Positions 19,724 to 30,218 of a stretch of DNA of 61,264 nucleotides are shown piece after piece. Every line of letters starts with the position of its first letter. Within the stretch, counting starts at the first letter, position 1. Source of the stretch: Bradyrhizobium sp. (lineage in GTDB: Bacteria > Pseudomonadota > Alphaproteobacteria > Rhizobiales > Xanthobacteraceae); assembly GCF_030646015.1 (NCBI RefSeq), contig NZ_JAUSLT010000068.1:1-61264 (forward strand). The letters run 5' to 3'. The notes below the pieces were generated by a model. It had not been told where the DNA came from. It saw only the letters and a list, made by a program, of their open reading frames with translations, and searched no databases. Position numbers and translations under genes: made by a program.

Positions 19724-20803
19724 TCATTCCGTCCGGCGGCGGCGTGCGGGCGCCGGTTCGACCCGAATCCGGCCGCCGATCAGGCTGACCAGCGCGCCGG
19801 CAAGGGTCTGTTTCAGCCTCTGTCGGCCAAGTCGTCGGCCAAGTCCGGGCCGTTCCGCCATGGCTCGGTCCAACGCCGCCAGCAGGGCTTCGACCTTGCC
19901 GAGTTCCGCCGCTCCCTCATGACCGAATCGATCAATCGCGCGCTTCAGCAGCCGAAGCCGGATTTCTTCCGGCATGGCGGCAAAGGCCATGGCATCAAAA
20001 GACTGCGCATCAAGGAACCGGGCACTGAATGGGGAACCCGGAGCGTCGCGGTCCGTCAACGCGAGATAGCGCTCGGCGCCATCGGTCAGTACTTCCACCG
20101 CGGCGTTGGCCCGGGCCAGCCTCGCGGCCAGCCGCGCCAGATTGCGCGGATCGCCGCCCTCGGCGGCGAGCGCGGGCATCAGGGCGCGCAGCCGCGGACG
20201 GGTGAAGTGCGGGTCGCGGTTGGTCGGATCGTCGGCAAAGCCGACCTTCGCCTTCTGGAGCGTGACGATCAGCCGCGATTTCGAAACGTCCAGAAAGGGG
20301 CGCGCCAGCCATACGCCGTCGCGCTCCGATTGCCGCGCCATGGCCGAAAGGCCGGCGATGCCGCTGCCGCGCAGCATGCGCATCAGCAGCGTTTCGGCCT
20401 GATCGTCACGGGTATGGGCGGTGAGGATGTGGGTGGCGCCGCTCTGCCGCGCCGCCTTCGCCAGCAGTCGGTAGCGCGCCGATCTTGCCGCGGCCGGCAA
20501 TCCGGCCACAGGCTTCGGACCGGTCCAGCGCAGCGTGCGATGCTCCAGCTCGAGCGTACGCGCCAGCCGCTTCACCTCACGTGCCTCGGCGGCGGCCTCG
20601 GCGCGCAAGCCATGATCGACCGTGACGGCAACAAGCCGCGGACCACGCGTCAGACTGCGGCGCCAGCGCGCCGCCAGCCACATCAGGGCGATTGAATCGG
20701 GGCCGCCGGAAACCGCGAGCAGAAGTGCCGGCGCGGTCTTCCAGTCCGCGAACAGCAGCTTCGCGTCCCTCGCCGAAATCGGATCATTGTCGTCGTCGGG
20801 CAT
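19724..20803 (-). CDS. tilS: tRNA(Ile)-lysidine synthetase
   Basis: Modifies C34 of the CAU-anticodon isoleucine tRNA to lysidine so that it reads AUA; essential in most bacteria. The PP-loop SGGPDS lies near residue 34 (LAVSGGPDSIALMWLA). Then come VTVDHGLR, ILTAHTRDDQAETLLMRMLRGSG, and the family text VGFADDPTNRD..FTRPRLR. It has 359 residues from the ATG at 20803. A GTG at 20860, 4 bases after the cpoB stop, is also in frame and would allow coupling; I prefer MPDDD as the usual N-terminus. Part of the pal-cpoB-tilS-ftsH string. Confidence 0.95.
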   Translation of the reverse strand: MPDDDNDPISARDAKLLFADWKTAPALLLAVSGGPDSIALMWLAARWRRSLTRGPRLVAVTVDHGLRAEAAAEAREVKRLARTLELEHRTLRWTGPKPVAGLPAAARSARYRLLAKAARQSGATHILTAHTRDDQAETLLMRMLRGSGIAGLSAMARQSERDGVWLARPFLDVSKSRLIVTLQKAKVGFADDPTNRDPHFTRPRLRALMPALAAEGGDPRNLARLAARLARANAAVEVLTDGAERYLALTDRDAPGSPFSARFLDAQSFDAMAFAAMPEEIRLRLLKRAIDRFGHEGAAELGKVEALLAALDRAMAERPGLGRRLGRQRLKQTLAGALVSLIGGRIRVEPAPARRRRTE

Positions 20804-20853
20804 GGCGCCGCCGGCTGATATCGAGGCCTGATGGCAGACCCGAGCAACCGAGG

Positions 20854-21861
20854 TTAGCACTTATTCCGCTTCTGCTCGCGGTCCACCGCCGTTTTGACGC
20901 TACCCGAGGCGCGGGGGTATTTTCGCGTCACCTCGCCGAGCGCCGCACAGGCGGCTTCCTTCTCCTTCAGGGCCGCCAGCGATTGGCCGAGCCGCAGCAG
21001 GGCGTCCGGGGCCTTGCCCGATTTATCGAATTTGGTGGTCACCGCGAGGAAGGATTCCGCGGCGTCGCGATAGAGCTGGCGCTGGAAGAAACTCTCGCCG
21101 AGCCAGTACTGCGAATCCGCCATCAGGGGATCGCTGGGATATTTCTGCGCGAAGTTGCGCATGGTCTCTTCGGCGAGCGCATAGTCCTTGCGCTGCATAT
21201 AACCGATGCCGAGATCGAACTCGTCCTTCGGGGTCGCGGATGGCGGCAGGGTGGTCAGCCCGGCCCCCGCGCCGGGGGCGCGCGACGGCGGCGGCAAGAC
21301 GCCGGCCGGATTGCGCGGCCCGCCGGTGTTGGCGAGATCGAGCGGCTCCCCCGCCCCGCGGCCGCCGGGAGCGCCGACCGGGCCCTCGGCAGGAATCGGC
21401 AGCTGGCCGCCGCCAAGCGCCTGCGGTGCGCCCGGAGCATTGGGATTCTGGCTGGGGTCGAAGGCATCGCCACGGCGCCGGCCTGACGCCGGCGGCCCGC
21501 CTTGCGGGGGCTCCTGCACGATCGGCGCCGGCGCCGCAATCTGCGGACCCGGTTGGATCTGGGGCTGCCGGAGCGGTGCCGGAGCAGGCTGCGCAGCGAT
21601 ATTGGGCGGGGCTGCGGCGGGCGGTCCGCCGGGGGCTGCCTGCGCACCACCCTGCAGCGCCCTCAGCCGCTCCTCGAGCTGCCGGTTGCGGTACTGCAAC
21701 TCCTCGTTCTGGCCGGTGAGCTGGCGCAGCCGGTTCTCCAGCTGCTGGATTCGCAACTCCGCATCGGCATCATCGGACTGCTGCGCCCAAGCGGGTGACG
21801 ACAGCGCGAGCATCGCGGCAATCGCCACGGCGCGGGTAATTCCATGAATTCTGGATGACAT
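20854..21861 (-). CDS. cpoB: Tol-Pal accessory protein CpoB (YbgF)
   Basis: Periplasmic protein that links the Tol machine to septal peptidoglycan synthesis in E. coli. It has 335 residues from the ATG at 21861. A signal peptide (AVAIAAMLALSSPAWA) leads to a trimerising coiled coil (about 28-70, AELRIQQLENRLRQL to ERLRALQ). An unusually long Pro/Gly/Ala-rich linker of about 140 residues follows. The C-terminal TPR domain begins at DEFDLGIGYMQRKDYALAEETMRNF, with repeats through SGKAPDALLRLGQSLAALKEK. The linker is much longer than in E. coli. It follows pal but is separated from it by an intrinsic terminator. Confidence 0.93.
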   Translation of the reverse strand: MSSRIHGITRAVAIAAMLALSSPAWAQQSDDADAELRIQQLENRLRQLTGQNEELQYRNRQLEERLRALQGGAQAAPGGPPAAAPPNIAAQPAPAPLRQPQIQPGPQIAAPAPIVQEPPQGGPPASGRRRGDAFDPSQNPNAPGAPQALGGGQLPIPAEGPVGAPGGRGAGEPLDLANTGGPRNPAGVLPPPSRAPGAGAGLTTLPPSATPKDEFDLGIGYMQRKDYALAEETMRNFAQKYPSDPLMADSQYWLGESFFQRQLYRDAAESFLAVTTKFDKSGKAPDALLRLGQSLAALKEKEAACAALGEVTRKYPRASGSVKTAVDREQKRNKC

Positions 21862-21962
21862 TTTGGCCTGACGAGATCGGCGTGACATCGAAAGCGAAAC
21901 ACATTGAGAGAGGGAGTACGACAGAATTGTGACTGAAACAAACGACCGGCAGGAGCACCCGC

Positions 21963-21993
21963 CAAAACGAAACCGGCGCCCAATGGGCGCCGG
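21963..21993 (-). terminator. intrinsic terminator between pal and cpoB
   Basis: Perfect 9-bp arms CCGGCGCCC-AAT-GGGCGCCGG; on the minus strand the hairpin is followed by TTTCGTTTTG. It lies 26 bases after the pal stop, so cpoB transcription from the pal promoter should be partial. Confidence 0.8.
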
Positions 21994-22019
21994 AAGGACT
22001 TTGCGACAAGCCAATGCTT

Positions 22020-22514
22020 TTAGGAGCTGGCGTTCAACACCGTGACGGCGCGGCGGTTCTGCGACCAGCACGAGATGTCGTTGCAGACCGCGACCGGGCG
22101 CTCCTTGCCGTAGGAGATGGTTCGCATCCGGCTCGCCTCGATGCCGCGCGAGGCAAGGAAGGTGCGAACCGACTGGGCGCGCCGCGCGCCGAGCGCGATG
22201 TTGTATTCGCGGGTGCCGCGCTCGTCGGCGTGGCCCTCGATGGTGAAGGCGTAGCGGTTATAGCTCTGCAGCCAGCGCGCCTGCTTTTCCAGGGTGGCGA
22301 TCGCCTGCGGCGACAATTCGGTCTGGTCGCTCTCGAAGAATACGCGGTCGCCGACATTGACCACGAAGTCCTGCTGGCTGCCCGGCGTCGCGGCGCTCGC
22401 CATCGCGCCGTCGGCGCCAAGCGGGTTCTTGTTGGCGCAGGCGCCCATCGACAGCGCCACCGCGAGCACCGCGGCCAGCTTCAATCCCTGCAGAATGCGC
22501 ATCTGATGTATCAT
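22020..22514 (-). CDS. pal: peptidoglycan-associated lipoprotein Pal
   Basis: Outer-membrane lipoprotein that binds peptidoglycan and TolB. The 164-residue protein starts at the ATG at 22514 with a strong GGAGG 7 bases upstream. The lipoprotein signal ends in SMGAC, with Cys as the lipidation site. The OmpA-like domain runs from DRVFFESDQTELSP through YAFTIEGHADERGTREYNIALGARRAQSV to the C-terminus, including the meso-DAP-binding Asp and Arg positions. It is normally directly after tolB; here a GGDEF-EAL gene and a FeeM gene separate them. Confidence 0.96.
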   Translation of the reverse strand: MIHQMRILQGLKLAAVLAVALSMGACANKNPLGADGAMASAATPGSQQDFVVNVGDRVFFESDQTELSPQAIATLEKQARWLQSYNRYAFTIEGHADERGTREYNIALGARRAQSVRTFLASRGIEASRMRTISYGKERPVAVCNDISCWSQNRRAVTVLNASS

Positions 22515-22825
22515 TCCGGAGCCTCCGCGCTCACGTTTTCCAACTGTTATCCGGTCTACAGGGCGATGGTTAAGCGAACGTTCCGTCAACCTTGATGAGG
22601 TGTTGCCGGATCGGATCAAATGCCGGCAAACCGCGAAAAGCAACCCGGATAGTTAATGATTTGTAAATGTGGCGCGACGGTGAAGGGTGCCCGGGGGCGC
22701 AACCGCGATCACCTGCTTTTCAGCCAGCAGGGCATCCAGTCCGACCGACTGGGGGGCGCGGAAGGACGCGCAGCGGACGGGAACCGACCCCGGCCGCCTC
22801 CGATTCAGCGAAGCCGGATCGGGTT

Positions 22826-23578
22826 CTAGCTGCCGACCCGGCAGGACTGCGGGACCAGCGAGGTACCTTCGGACGGGGAGACATCCGCCGGCGGCGATTG
22901 ATGCTCGCCGGCGCGTTCGAACAGCATCCGCCGCTCGAAAGCGCTTGAACGCAGAAACGGATACCGGGCCAGGACCCGTTCACGCACCGTCGGCAAATGC
23001 GCAGCCATCAATCCGACCGGCTTCACGAGACCCGGGTACAATCGCGGCTCACACCAGGTTTCCTGCAGAAACACCCGGTGGTAGAACGCCTGATGCTCGG
23101 GACGAACGATGGCCAGCCCGTAGTCGGCGTGGAAGTAAACCCCGGCCATCGAACCCAGCCTGACCGTCACATAGGGAAGTTCCGGAAAATTTCTCGCCTT
23201 GTCGGGATCAGCGACGAACCGGGTCGAATCAATGAAGATTTCGCCCTTATCCAGCCTCGGATGAAGAACGTCCCCGAAAAGCTCGACCGACGGCGACATC
23301 CGCCATTCCGACGTCAGTACGCTGATGCGGATTGAACTGTAGAGCTCGCCATGAAAATAAACGCCGAATGTCCAGGCGTTGGGAGCGTCCTCGAATTGAT
23401 CGACCACACGTTCGTCGGCCGATGGCCTGATCGCGCCCTCGCGCAGATAGGCCCGGTAGCGAAGATTATAAATCGCTTCCTTTTCCTGCGGTGTCGTCGC
23501 CAGCCGATAATCGACCTGGTCTACCAGATCCAGACTACGTCCACTGGGCACGATGGCTCGCTCGGCCGTGGACCTCAT
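22826..23578 (-). CDS. N-acyl amino acid synthase FeeM-like acyltransferase
   Basis: GNAT-fold protein of about 250 residues, related to FeeM and to acyl-homoserine-lactone synthases, which join an acyl group from acyl-carrier protein to an amine. Family texts: YRLATTPQEKEAIYNLRYRAYLREG near the N-terminus, WTFGVYFHGELYSSIRISVL, and EIFIDSTRFVADPDKARNFPELPYVTVRLGSMAGVYFHADYGLAIVRPEHQAFYHRVFL. The last residues are low-complexity. GGAG 6 bases before the ATG at 23578 favours that start; ATG 23590 and an upstream frame to 23626 are alternatives. The product could be a signal or a surface-active lipid; this cannot be read from sequence. The gene is preceded by a CtrA-type box and interrupts the tol-pal cluster. 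Confidence 0.8.
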   Translation of the reverse strand: MRSTAERAIVPSGRSLDLVDQVDYRLATTPQEKEAIYNLRYRAYLREGAIRPSADERVVDQFEDAPNAWTFGVYFHGELYSSIRISVLTSEWRMSPSVELFGDVLHPRLDKGEIFIDSTRFVADPDKARNFPELPYVTVRLGSMAGVYFHADYGLAIVRPEHQAFYHRVFLQETWCEPRLYPGLVKPVGLMAAHLPTVRERVLARYPFLRSSAFERRMLFERAGEHQSPPADVSPSEGTSLVPQSCRVGS

Positions 23579-23648
23579 TGGATACTCCATACAACTTCCC
23601 AGCAACGTTGCGCAGGTTTGCGGCAACTTCTGCGCGTATGAAAAAAGA

Positions 23649-23663
23649 TTAACAGCTTCTTAA
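23649..23663 (-). promoter_or_regulatory. CtrA-type box before FeeM-like gene
   Basis: TTAA-CAGCTTC-TTAA, exact TTAA-N7-TTAA, 71 bases upstream of the start at 23578. A further GGTTAACC lies at 23691-23698. Confidence 0.5.
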
Positions 23664-23769
23664 CGAAATGCAAAGCCATCACGGGGTTAGGGTTAACCTG
23701 TGGCATTTTAATCATCGGGCCCTATCGCGCAGGCCAGTGGAAATTCCGCCCGCAGGCGGGTCGGCGTCT

Positions 23770-26100
23770 TCAGGCAATCGACCGTGACGGCAGCACCAGT
23801 ACCTGGTCGTCCGGCAGGCGGCGGCCGTGCGAGGCATTGAGCAACTGGCGGACCCGCATCGCCGGCACCGGCCGGCTGAACAGGTAGCCCTGCGCCTCGG
23901 TCACGGTGCCGTCAGCGCTGATCAGCTCCAGCTGTTCGTTGGTCTCGATGCCCTCGACCACGACGGACATTCCGAGATCGGCGGAAAGCCGCGCCACGCC
24001 GCGCAGCAGCGTCAGCGGGCGGTCGGTATCGATGCCTTGCAGGAAGGACCGGTCGATCTTGACCTTCTGCAGCGGGAAATTATGCAGGTAGCTCAGGCTC
24101 GAATAGCCGGTGCCGAAATCGTCCAGCGAGATCCGCACGCCGAGCGCGTGCAGCTGCGACAGCACGTCATGGGTCAGCTGGGTGTTGCGCAGCAGCGAGG
24201 ATTCGGTGATCTCGATTTCGAGACGGTCCGCCGGCAGGCCGGAGACCTCGAGCGCGTAGCGAACCTCGCTCAGCACGTCGCGCTGATGGAACTGCTGCGG
24301 CGAGAAATTGACCGCGACGCTGACGGCATCGGGCCATTTCATGCATTCCATGCAGGCCTTGCGCAGGATCCAGCGGCCGAGGTCGACGATCAGGCCCATG
24401 TCCTCGGCGACCGGAATGATATCGATCGGGGACACCGTGCCGCGAACTGGATGATTCCAGCGCAGCAGCGCTTCGCAGGTCGCGATCCGCCCCGATTTGA
24501 GATTGACCAGCGGCTGGTAGAACAGCTCGAATTCCTCGTTGGCCAGCGCCTTGCGCAGGTCGAGTTCCAGGATGCGGCGCGCCTCGACGGTTTGCGCCAT
24601 CTCGTCGCGGAAGAAGCAGAAGGTTCCGCGGCCGTCCGCCTTGGCCCGATAAAGCGCCATGTCGGCGTTCTTCAGCAGCGTATCGGCGCTGACGCCGGGA
24701 CCCGTCATCGCGATGCCGATGCTGGCGCCGATCTCGACCAGATGATTGTCGATCTTGTAGCGCTCGCTCAGATGCTCGACGATCCGCCGGGCCAGAACCG
24801 CGGCTTCCTCGGTGGATTTGAGGTTCTGCTGGAACACCACGAATTCGTCGCCGCCGAAGCGGGCCACGAAATCCTCCGGGCGCAGCATGGCGCGCAGCCG
24901 GTCGGCGACCGCGCACAACAGCTGGTCGCCGCACGGATGACCCAGGGTGTCGTTGACCTGCTTGAACTGGTCGAGGTCGATGAACAGCAACGCCGACAAC
25001 TGCTCGGCATCGTGCCGTATGGCCAGCAAGCGGCCGATCTCGTCGCGGAAATTGACCCGGTTGGGAAGCGCGGTCAGCTCGTCGTAACGCGCCAGGTGGC
25101 TGATCCTGGCTTCGGCGTTGCGCCGCTCGGTGATGTCTTCGAGCAGCACGACGGCGCCGCCGCCCGCCATCGGCTGGAATGTCCAGGACAGCGACCGGCT
25201 TCTGGCGATGTCGGGATCGGCGGTGATGATATCCCTGGCCTGCGTATTCTCGATTTCCGAGAGGATCATCCTTCCGCTCGCCGCCGAGATCGATCCGCCG
25301 CTGACGCAGGCGGCGATGATGTCGCGCGCGCCGGCGCCGCGCTGCACCAGGTCGTCGGACAGGTTCATCATTTCGCTGAAGCGGTGATTCATGACGGCAA
25401 GCCGCCCGTCGGCGGCGAACATGCACAGGCCATGGGGCATGTTGTTCAGGGCGGTGTCGAACTGGCCGGCCAGCGCCGCCTCGCGTTCGCGCGCCACCAG
25501 CGCCTGAACGAAGATCCGCTGCAGATTGGTCGAGATCTGCTTCAGCGCCAGGAAGAACACCGCGCTGACGACCGCCATGCCGATGTAATAGGGAGTGCCC
25601 TTGAGCGCCAGCGCGATCGCCGTCGGCCCGCAGGCGAGTGCAATCTGCACATGGAAAATCCACGGCCGTCCGTAGGTCCGGCCGGCACCCGCCGCCACAT
25701 ATCCCGTCGTGACGGTCACGCAGATCATGTGCGCCACGGCATCATCGCTGAACAGCAAGGCGACCGCGCACCACGTTCCGAGCGCGATGGCATAGACCAT
25801 CGCTCCGATCTGATAGCGCGCTTCCCAACGCGCGGCTTCGTCGGCGGTGAGCATCGACCTGCGGGTCTTGTACCAGTGCATATCGACCGCACGGGCAGCT
25901 CCGGATGCGATCAGAAACACGACGCATGGCCAGAGCAGAGCTACTTCTGTCTTGAGGGCCGTCATGACCGCGGCGCCGGCCACCATGATGGCGCCAGCGA
26001 ACAACGGTGCGGGATTCTGAAAAAGCGAATCGATCAGCGCCGCGTAAGTCGACGGCGACATGTTGTGATCGAGGCTTCTGCTTTCGGTTGCCAACTGCAT
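23770..26100 (-). CDS. membrane GGDEF-EAL protein (c-di-GMP synthesis and breakdown)
   Basis: Cyclic-di-GMP signalling protein of 776 residues. The N-terminal 190 residues contain about six membrane helices. A PAS-like domain follows (about 215-325, from ALNNMPHGLCMFAADGRLAVMNH to VVLLEDITER). The diguanylate cyclase domain has an intact FGGDEF (416-420) with the inhibitory RxxD site (RPED) five residues before it. The EAL domain has CEALLRW, DDFGTGYSSL, KIDRSF and VEGIET, so the phosphodiesterase residues also look intact. The net activity cannot be predicted. It lies between tolB and the FeeM-like gene on the same strand but has a 164-bp gap from tolB, so its own promoter is likely. Confidence 0.95.
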   Translation of the reverse strand: MQLATESRSLDHNMSPSTYAALIDSLFQNPAPLFAGAIMVAGAAVMTALKTEVALLWPCVVFLIASGAARAVDMHWYKTRRSMLTADEAARWEARYQIGAMVYAIALGTWCAVALLFSDDAVAHMICVTVTTGYVAAGAGRTYGRPWIFHVQIALACGPTAIALALKGTPYYIGMAVVSAVFFLALKQISTNLQRIFVQALVAREREAALAGQFDTALNNMPHGLCMFAADGRLAVMNHRFSEMMNLSDDLVQRGAGARDIIAACVSGGSISAASGRMILSEIENTQARDIITADPDIARSRSLSWTFQPMAGGGAVVLLEDITERRNAEARISHLARYDELTALPNRVNFRDEIGRLLAIRHDAEQLSALLFIDLDQFKQVNDTLGHPCGDQLLCAVADRLRAMLRPEDFVARFGGDEFVVFQQNLKSTEEAAVLARRIVEHLSERYKIDNHLVEIGASIGIAMTGPGVSADTLLKNADMALYRAKADGRGTFCFFRDEMAQTVEARRILELDLRKALANEEFELFYQPLVNLKSGRIATCEALLRWNHPVRGTVSPIDIIPVAEDMGLIVDLGRWILRKACMECMKWPDAVSVAVNFSPQQFHQRDVLSEVRYALEVSGLPADRLEIEITESSLLRNTQLTHDVLSQLHALGVRISLDDFGTGYSSLSYLHNFPLQKVKIDRSFLQGIDTDRPLTLLRGVARLSADLGMSVVVEGIETNEQLELISADGTVTEAQGYLFSRPVPAMRVRQLLNASHGRRLPDDQVLVLPSRSIA

Positions 26101-26264
26101 CGGGCGTGCATGCGTCCTATTTCAGCGCGTAGTTCTACCCGTCGCAGATGAAGCCTTTCTGAGGGAATATCGTTACCGGAACGTTTTCTCGGCCTGGCCA
26201 AAACAAGAATCTGCCCGCTAATTCAGCAAGCTAGGCAAGCTTTGCCGATTGACGGGCGCCGAAC

Positions 26265-27626
26265 TCATGACAGCAGGGGCGACCAGGCCGGATCGGACGC
26301 GAAACCGGGGGTCGGGACCTTTTGTTCATTGCGGCCGGAAATATCCACCGTGAACAACGACGGCCCGCCGCCGCCACCGGGTTCGCGGAAGAACATCAGG
26401 ACACGGCCGTTCGGCGCGAAGGTCGGGCCTTCATTATGGTAGCCGGAGGTGAGCAGGCGCTCGCCCGAACCGTCGGTCTTCATGATGCCGATCGAGAACT
26501 GTCCGCCGCCCTGCTTGGTGAAGGCGATATAGTCGCCGCGCGGCGACCACACCGGCGTGGAGTAACTGCCTTCGCCGAAGGAGATGCGCTGCGCCGGGCC
26601 GCCGGTCGCCGCCATGACATAGATCTGAGGCTTGCCGCCCCGGTCGGATTCGAAGCAGATCCTGCTGCCGTCGGGCGAATAGGACGGCGAGGTATCGATG
26701 GCGGGCGTGTCGGTCAGGCGCGTGGTCGACTTCGAGCGCAGGTCCATCACGAACAGGTTCGAATTGCCGCCCTGCTGCAGGCTCATGATCACGCGCTGGC
26801 CGTCCGGCGAGAAGCGCGGCGAGAACGACATGCCCGGAAAGTTGCCGACGATCTCGCGCTGCCCGGTTTCGATGTTGAACAGATAAACACGCGGGTCGCC
26901 CTGGCCGAATTCCATATAGGTGATTTCCTGGGTCGACGGCGAGAACCGCGGCGTCAGCACGAGGTCGGCGCCGCGGGTCAGATAGCGGACATTGGCACCG
27001 TCCTGATCCATCATCGCCAGCCGCTTGACGCGCCGCTCCTTGGGCCCGGTCTCATCGACGAACACGATGCGGCTGTCGAAATAGCCCTTTTCGCCGGTCA
27101 GCCGTTCGTAGATCTGGTCAGAGATGATGTGCGCGATCCGCCGCCAGTATTCCGGCGAGGTAAAGTACTGCTGGCCGGCCAGCTGCTGGGCGGTGTTGAC
27201 GTCCCAGAGACGGAATTCGGCCTTCAGCCGCCCGTCGCCCTGCCGGGTCATGCGTCCCGTCACCAGCGCCTGGGCGTTGATGGTCTTCCAGTTCTGGAAC
27301 TGCGGCGCCGCATCGATATTGATGACTTTTTCGATATAGGCCGCCTGATCGATCGGCGCGAACAGCCCGCTGCGCTTGAGGTTGTTGGTGATGACCTGCG
27401 TTACGCCGACGCCGACCTCGGCATCGGCAGGCGTTCCCGCCACGAAATTCGGGATCGCGATCGGCAGGGGCGCAAAGTCGCCCTCGGGAATGATCACGCG
27501 CTTCGGCCCTTGCGCCAAGGCGTGGCGGGCAGAGCCCGTCACCATGCCGAGCGCGGCCATTCCGGAGATGATCTGGCGGCGGCTCAGGCGGAACGGCATC
27601 TCGGGCAATTCATTGTTGTCAGTCAT
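26265..27626 (-). CDS. tolB: Tol-Pal system beta-propeller protein TolB
   Basis: Periplasmic partner of Pal in outer-membrane constriction. The 453-residue protein has an N-terminal alpha/beta domain ([16 protein letters not shown].. [15 protein letters not shown]) and a six-bladed propeller with repeated SPDG texts ([45 protein letters not shown]). The signal sequence contains twin arginines, [13 protein letters not shown], so Tat export is likely rather than Sec. ATG 27626 is chosen because the signal follows; the longer frame overlaps tolA. tolA ends at 27676, 49 bases upstream. Confidence 0.96.
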   Translation of the reverse strand: MTDNNELPEMPFRLSRRQIISGMAALGMVTGSARHALAQGPKRVIIPEGDFAPLPIAIPNFVAGTPADAEVGVGVTQVITNNLKRSGLFAPIDQAAYIEKVINIDAAPQFQNWKTINAQALVTGRMTRQGDGRLKAEFRLWDVNTAQQLAGQQYFTSPEYWRRIAHIISDQIYERLTGEKGYFDSRIVFVDETGPKERRVKRLAMMDQDGANVRYLTRGADLVLTPRFSPSTQEITYMEFGQGDPRVYLFNIETGQREIVGNFPGMSFSPRFSPDGQRVIMSLQQGGNSNLFVMDLRSKSTTRLTDTPAIDTSPSYSPDGSRICFESDRGGKPQIYVMAATGGPAQRISFGEGSYSTPVWSPRGDYIAFTKQGGGQFSIGIMKTDGSGERLLTSGYHNEGPTFAPNGRVLMFFREPGGGGGPSLFTVDISGRNEQKVPTPGFASDPAWSPLLS

Positions 27627-27675
27627 TGTTACGGACTTTGTTCCATATTGGCGTTCGTCCACGGGGCGAGCGCGT

Positions 27676-28608
27676 TCAAGTCTTTCGTTCGGTAAACACG
27701 GGCGCGAAATATTTCCATTCATCGAAATAGGCCGCGGGCAATTTATACGGCTGGCACTCGATGATCGCGCGCAGCGCGCTCTCCTGATAGACCCGAAGAT
27801 AAGGCGTGGCCGGCGTGCCTTCCGGAACCGGCATCCCTTCCAGCGTGCCGTCGCGCTTCAGCTTGATGGCGAAGGCGGCTTCCGATTTCTGGGCCTCGAT
27901 GCCGCCATAGGGCTTCTTCCAGCAGCGCTCGACCTGGGCCTGGAACAGCGCGCCCCAGGTCGCCGAATTATCCGCGGCCTTGCCCTTGGCGAGGCCGAGT
28001 GCGGCATTGGAATTCAGCGTATCGCCGGTGACGGCCTGCCTGGAGGGATCGCGCTTGTCGAGCAGGGCTGCGATCTTCGACTGATCGAAGGCGCGCTCGG
28101 TCTTCGGCTTCACCGGCTCCGGCGGCTTGGCGGCCTGCACCGGCGGCTTCGGCTTCTTCTCTTCCTTCTTGATGGCTTCGGCGATCGGATCGACCTTCGG
28201 ATCCGGCTTCTTCTCGATCGGCTTCGGCTCTTCCTTTTTAGGTTCTTCCTTGGGCTTGGCCTCGGCGACCGGCTTGGGCGGATCGGGCTTCTTCTCGACC
28301 GGCTTTTCCGGCGCCGGCGGCGGCGTCGTCTCGGTCACGACAGGCGGCTTCTCGGTGATCTTGCCGACCGCGTCTTCCACGGGCTTGGCTTCGGCGACCT
28401 TCTCCACCAGCGGCGTGGGTGCCTTCTGGCCGGTTTTCATGCCGGCCATGACCTTGGCGAGCTGATCGGAGGAAATGACGTCGACCGGCACGGAATCTTC
28501 CGGCATCAGGTCAAAGGCCTTGGACGAAAACGACATCAGGCCCCAGCCCAGCACGCAGACGTGCAGGGCAACCGAGGCAATCAGCGTTTTGTCGACCTTG
28601 ACCTTCAC
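27676..28608 (-). CDS. tolA: TolA-like energy-transducing protein
   Basis: Inner-membrane protein that spans the periplasm and links TolQR to TolB-Pal. The 310-residue protein has an N-terminal membrane anchor ([17 protein letters not shown]). A long Lys/Pro/Glu-rich region follows (about 75-190; repeated [18 protein letters not shown]). The C-terminal globular domain is from [21 protein letters not shown] to FAPVFTE, with CWKKP and the Cys pair typical of alphaproteobacterial TolA. It is 6 bases from the tolR stop, in the tolQRAB operon. Confidence 0.93.
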   Translation of the reverse strand: MKVKVDKTLIASVALHVCVLGWGLMSFSSKAFDLMPEDSVPVDVISSDQLAKVMAGMKTGQKAPTPLVEKVAEAKPVEDAVGKITEKPPVVTETTPPPAPEKPVEKKPDPPKPVAEAKPKEEPKKEEPKPIEKKPDPKVDPIAEAIKKEEKKPKPPVQAAKPPEPVKPKTERAFDQSKIAALLDKRDPSRQAVTGDTLNSNAALGLAKGKAADNSATWGALFQAQVERCWKKPYGGIEAQKSEAAFAIKLKRDGTLEGMPVPEGTPATPYLRVYQESALRAIIECQPYKLPAAYFDEWKYFAPVFTERKT

Positions 28609-28614
28609 GTCAGC

Positions 28615-29085
28615 TCATCCCCCCTCGGGAACGATAACGATATTCGCCTTGAAGCCCGCGGTGCGAATATAGCCCAGCAATTTCATCATATCCGTATAGC
28701 AGACATCCTTGTCGCCCCGGAGGTAGACGACGCTGTCGGCATCCGACCTGGTTTCCCGGATCGCCTTGATCTTGGGCTGCAACTCGGCGGCCGTAATCAG
28801 CGTTTCCCCGAGATAGAGCTCGATGTTGGAATTGCAGGCACCGCCGGTGCGCTTGACGGACAGGGTCAGCGGCGGCGCGTTCGAGGCCAGCGACTTGCCG
28901 CCGCTCGCCACCGGCAGGTCGATATCGATGGTCGACGTCATCAGCGGCGCCGCCACCATGAAGATGATCAGCAGCACCAGCATCACGTCGACCATCGGGG
29001 TGACGTTGATCTCGGCCATCACAGCCGCGCGGCGCCGGCCACGCCGCCCGCCGCCGCCAGACGCCCCTGCCATGTTCATCGACAT
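28615..29085 (-). CDS. tolR: TolR proton-channel subunit
   Basis: ExbD/TolR family protein of 156 residues. A cytoplasmic Gly/Arg-rich N-terminus leads to one membrane helix with the channel Asp in INVTPMVDVMLVLLIIFMV, then a periplasmic domain ending KANIVIVPEGG. An insert with Cys (GACNSN, DVCYTD) may form a disulfide. It works with TolQ as the proton-driven motor. Confidence 0.96.
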   Translation of the reverse strand: MSMNMAGASGGGGRRGRRRAAVMAEINVTPMVDVMLVLLIIFMVAAPLMTSTIDIDLPVASGGKSLASNAPPLTLSVKRTGGACNSNIELYLGETLITAAELQPKIKAIRETRSDADSVVYLRGDKDVCYTDMMKLLGYIRTAGFKANIVIVPEGG

Positions 29086-29139
29086 GATCGGATGCTCACA
29101 ATGCGCTCACAATATATATCGGCCCTCAAGATCCTGTCC

Positions 29140-29853
<714 letters not shown>

Positions 29854-30218
29854 GTCCGGTATCCTCTCAACGCAGATGTCCCAAATCCCCCGGAAGCCGT
29901 AAGCTGCCGGTTCCACAGCCGCGCGTCAGCCGCGGCGGTAAGCCTGCGCGAGAGCCTTGTTCTGTGTCGCATGGGTGGCCCGTCCAAAGCCGGGTCCTGC
30001 ATCCCCTGCCAACGTGTCAAAACGAGGGCTATCGGCGCGTCTTTCCGCTCCTAACCAGACGCTAATCATGGTTAACGGACGGTTACCAAAGGGGATTTTG
30101 CGAGCGGGAAATCGGGGCGGGAGCGCTTGCATCGGGGCTCGAAGCCGAGGCCGGCACAAAAACGCGAAAACAACCCCATGCACAGATAGAAGGCCTGGAC
30201 GCGCGGCATATGTCCGCC
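29854..30218. other. 365-bp intergenic region upstream of tolQ
   Basis: No gene seen. It must contain the tol operon promoter. A near-match to a CtrA site, TTAA-CGGACGG-TTAC, is at 30072-30086 (one base off). Confidence 0.4.

Noticed and set aside
19690..19740. GGGTTCGATCC as a tRNA T-loop
   Set aside because: No acceptor stem, D-arm or anticodon arm can be built around it.
22826..23578. Acyl-homoserine-lactone (LuxI-type) synthase
   Set aside because: The fold is related, but the texts match the FeeM branch better and no LuxR-type gene is nearby.
23770..26100. Degenerate GGDEF or EAL domain
   Set aside because: Both GGDEF and EAL motifs, with DDFGTGYSSL and the RxxD site, are intact.
30072..30086. 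TTAA-CGGACGG-TTAC upstream of tolQ as a CtrA box
   Set aside because: One base off the full site and more than 200 bases from the tolQ start, so too weak to list as a site.
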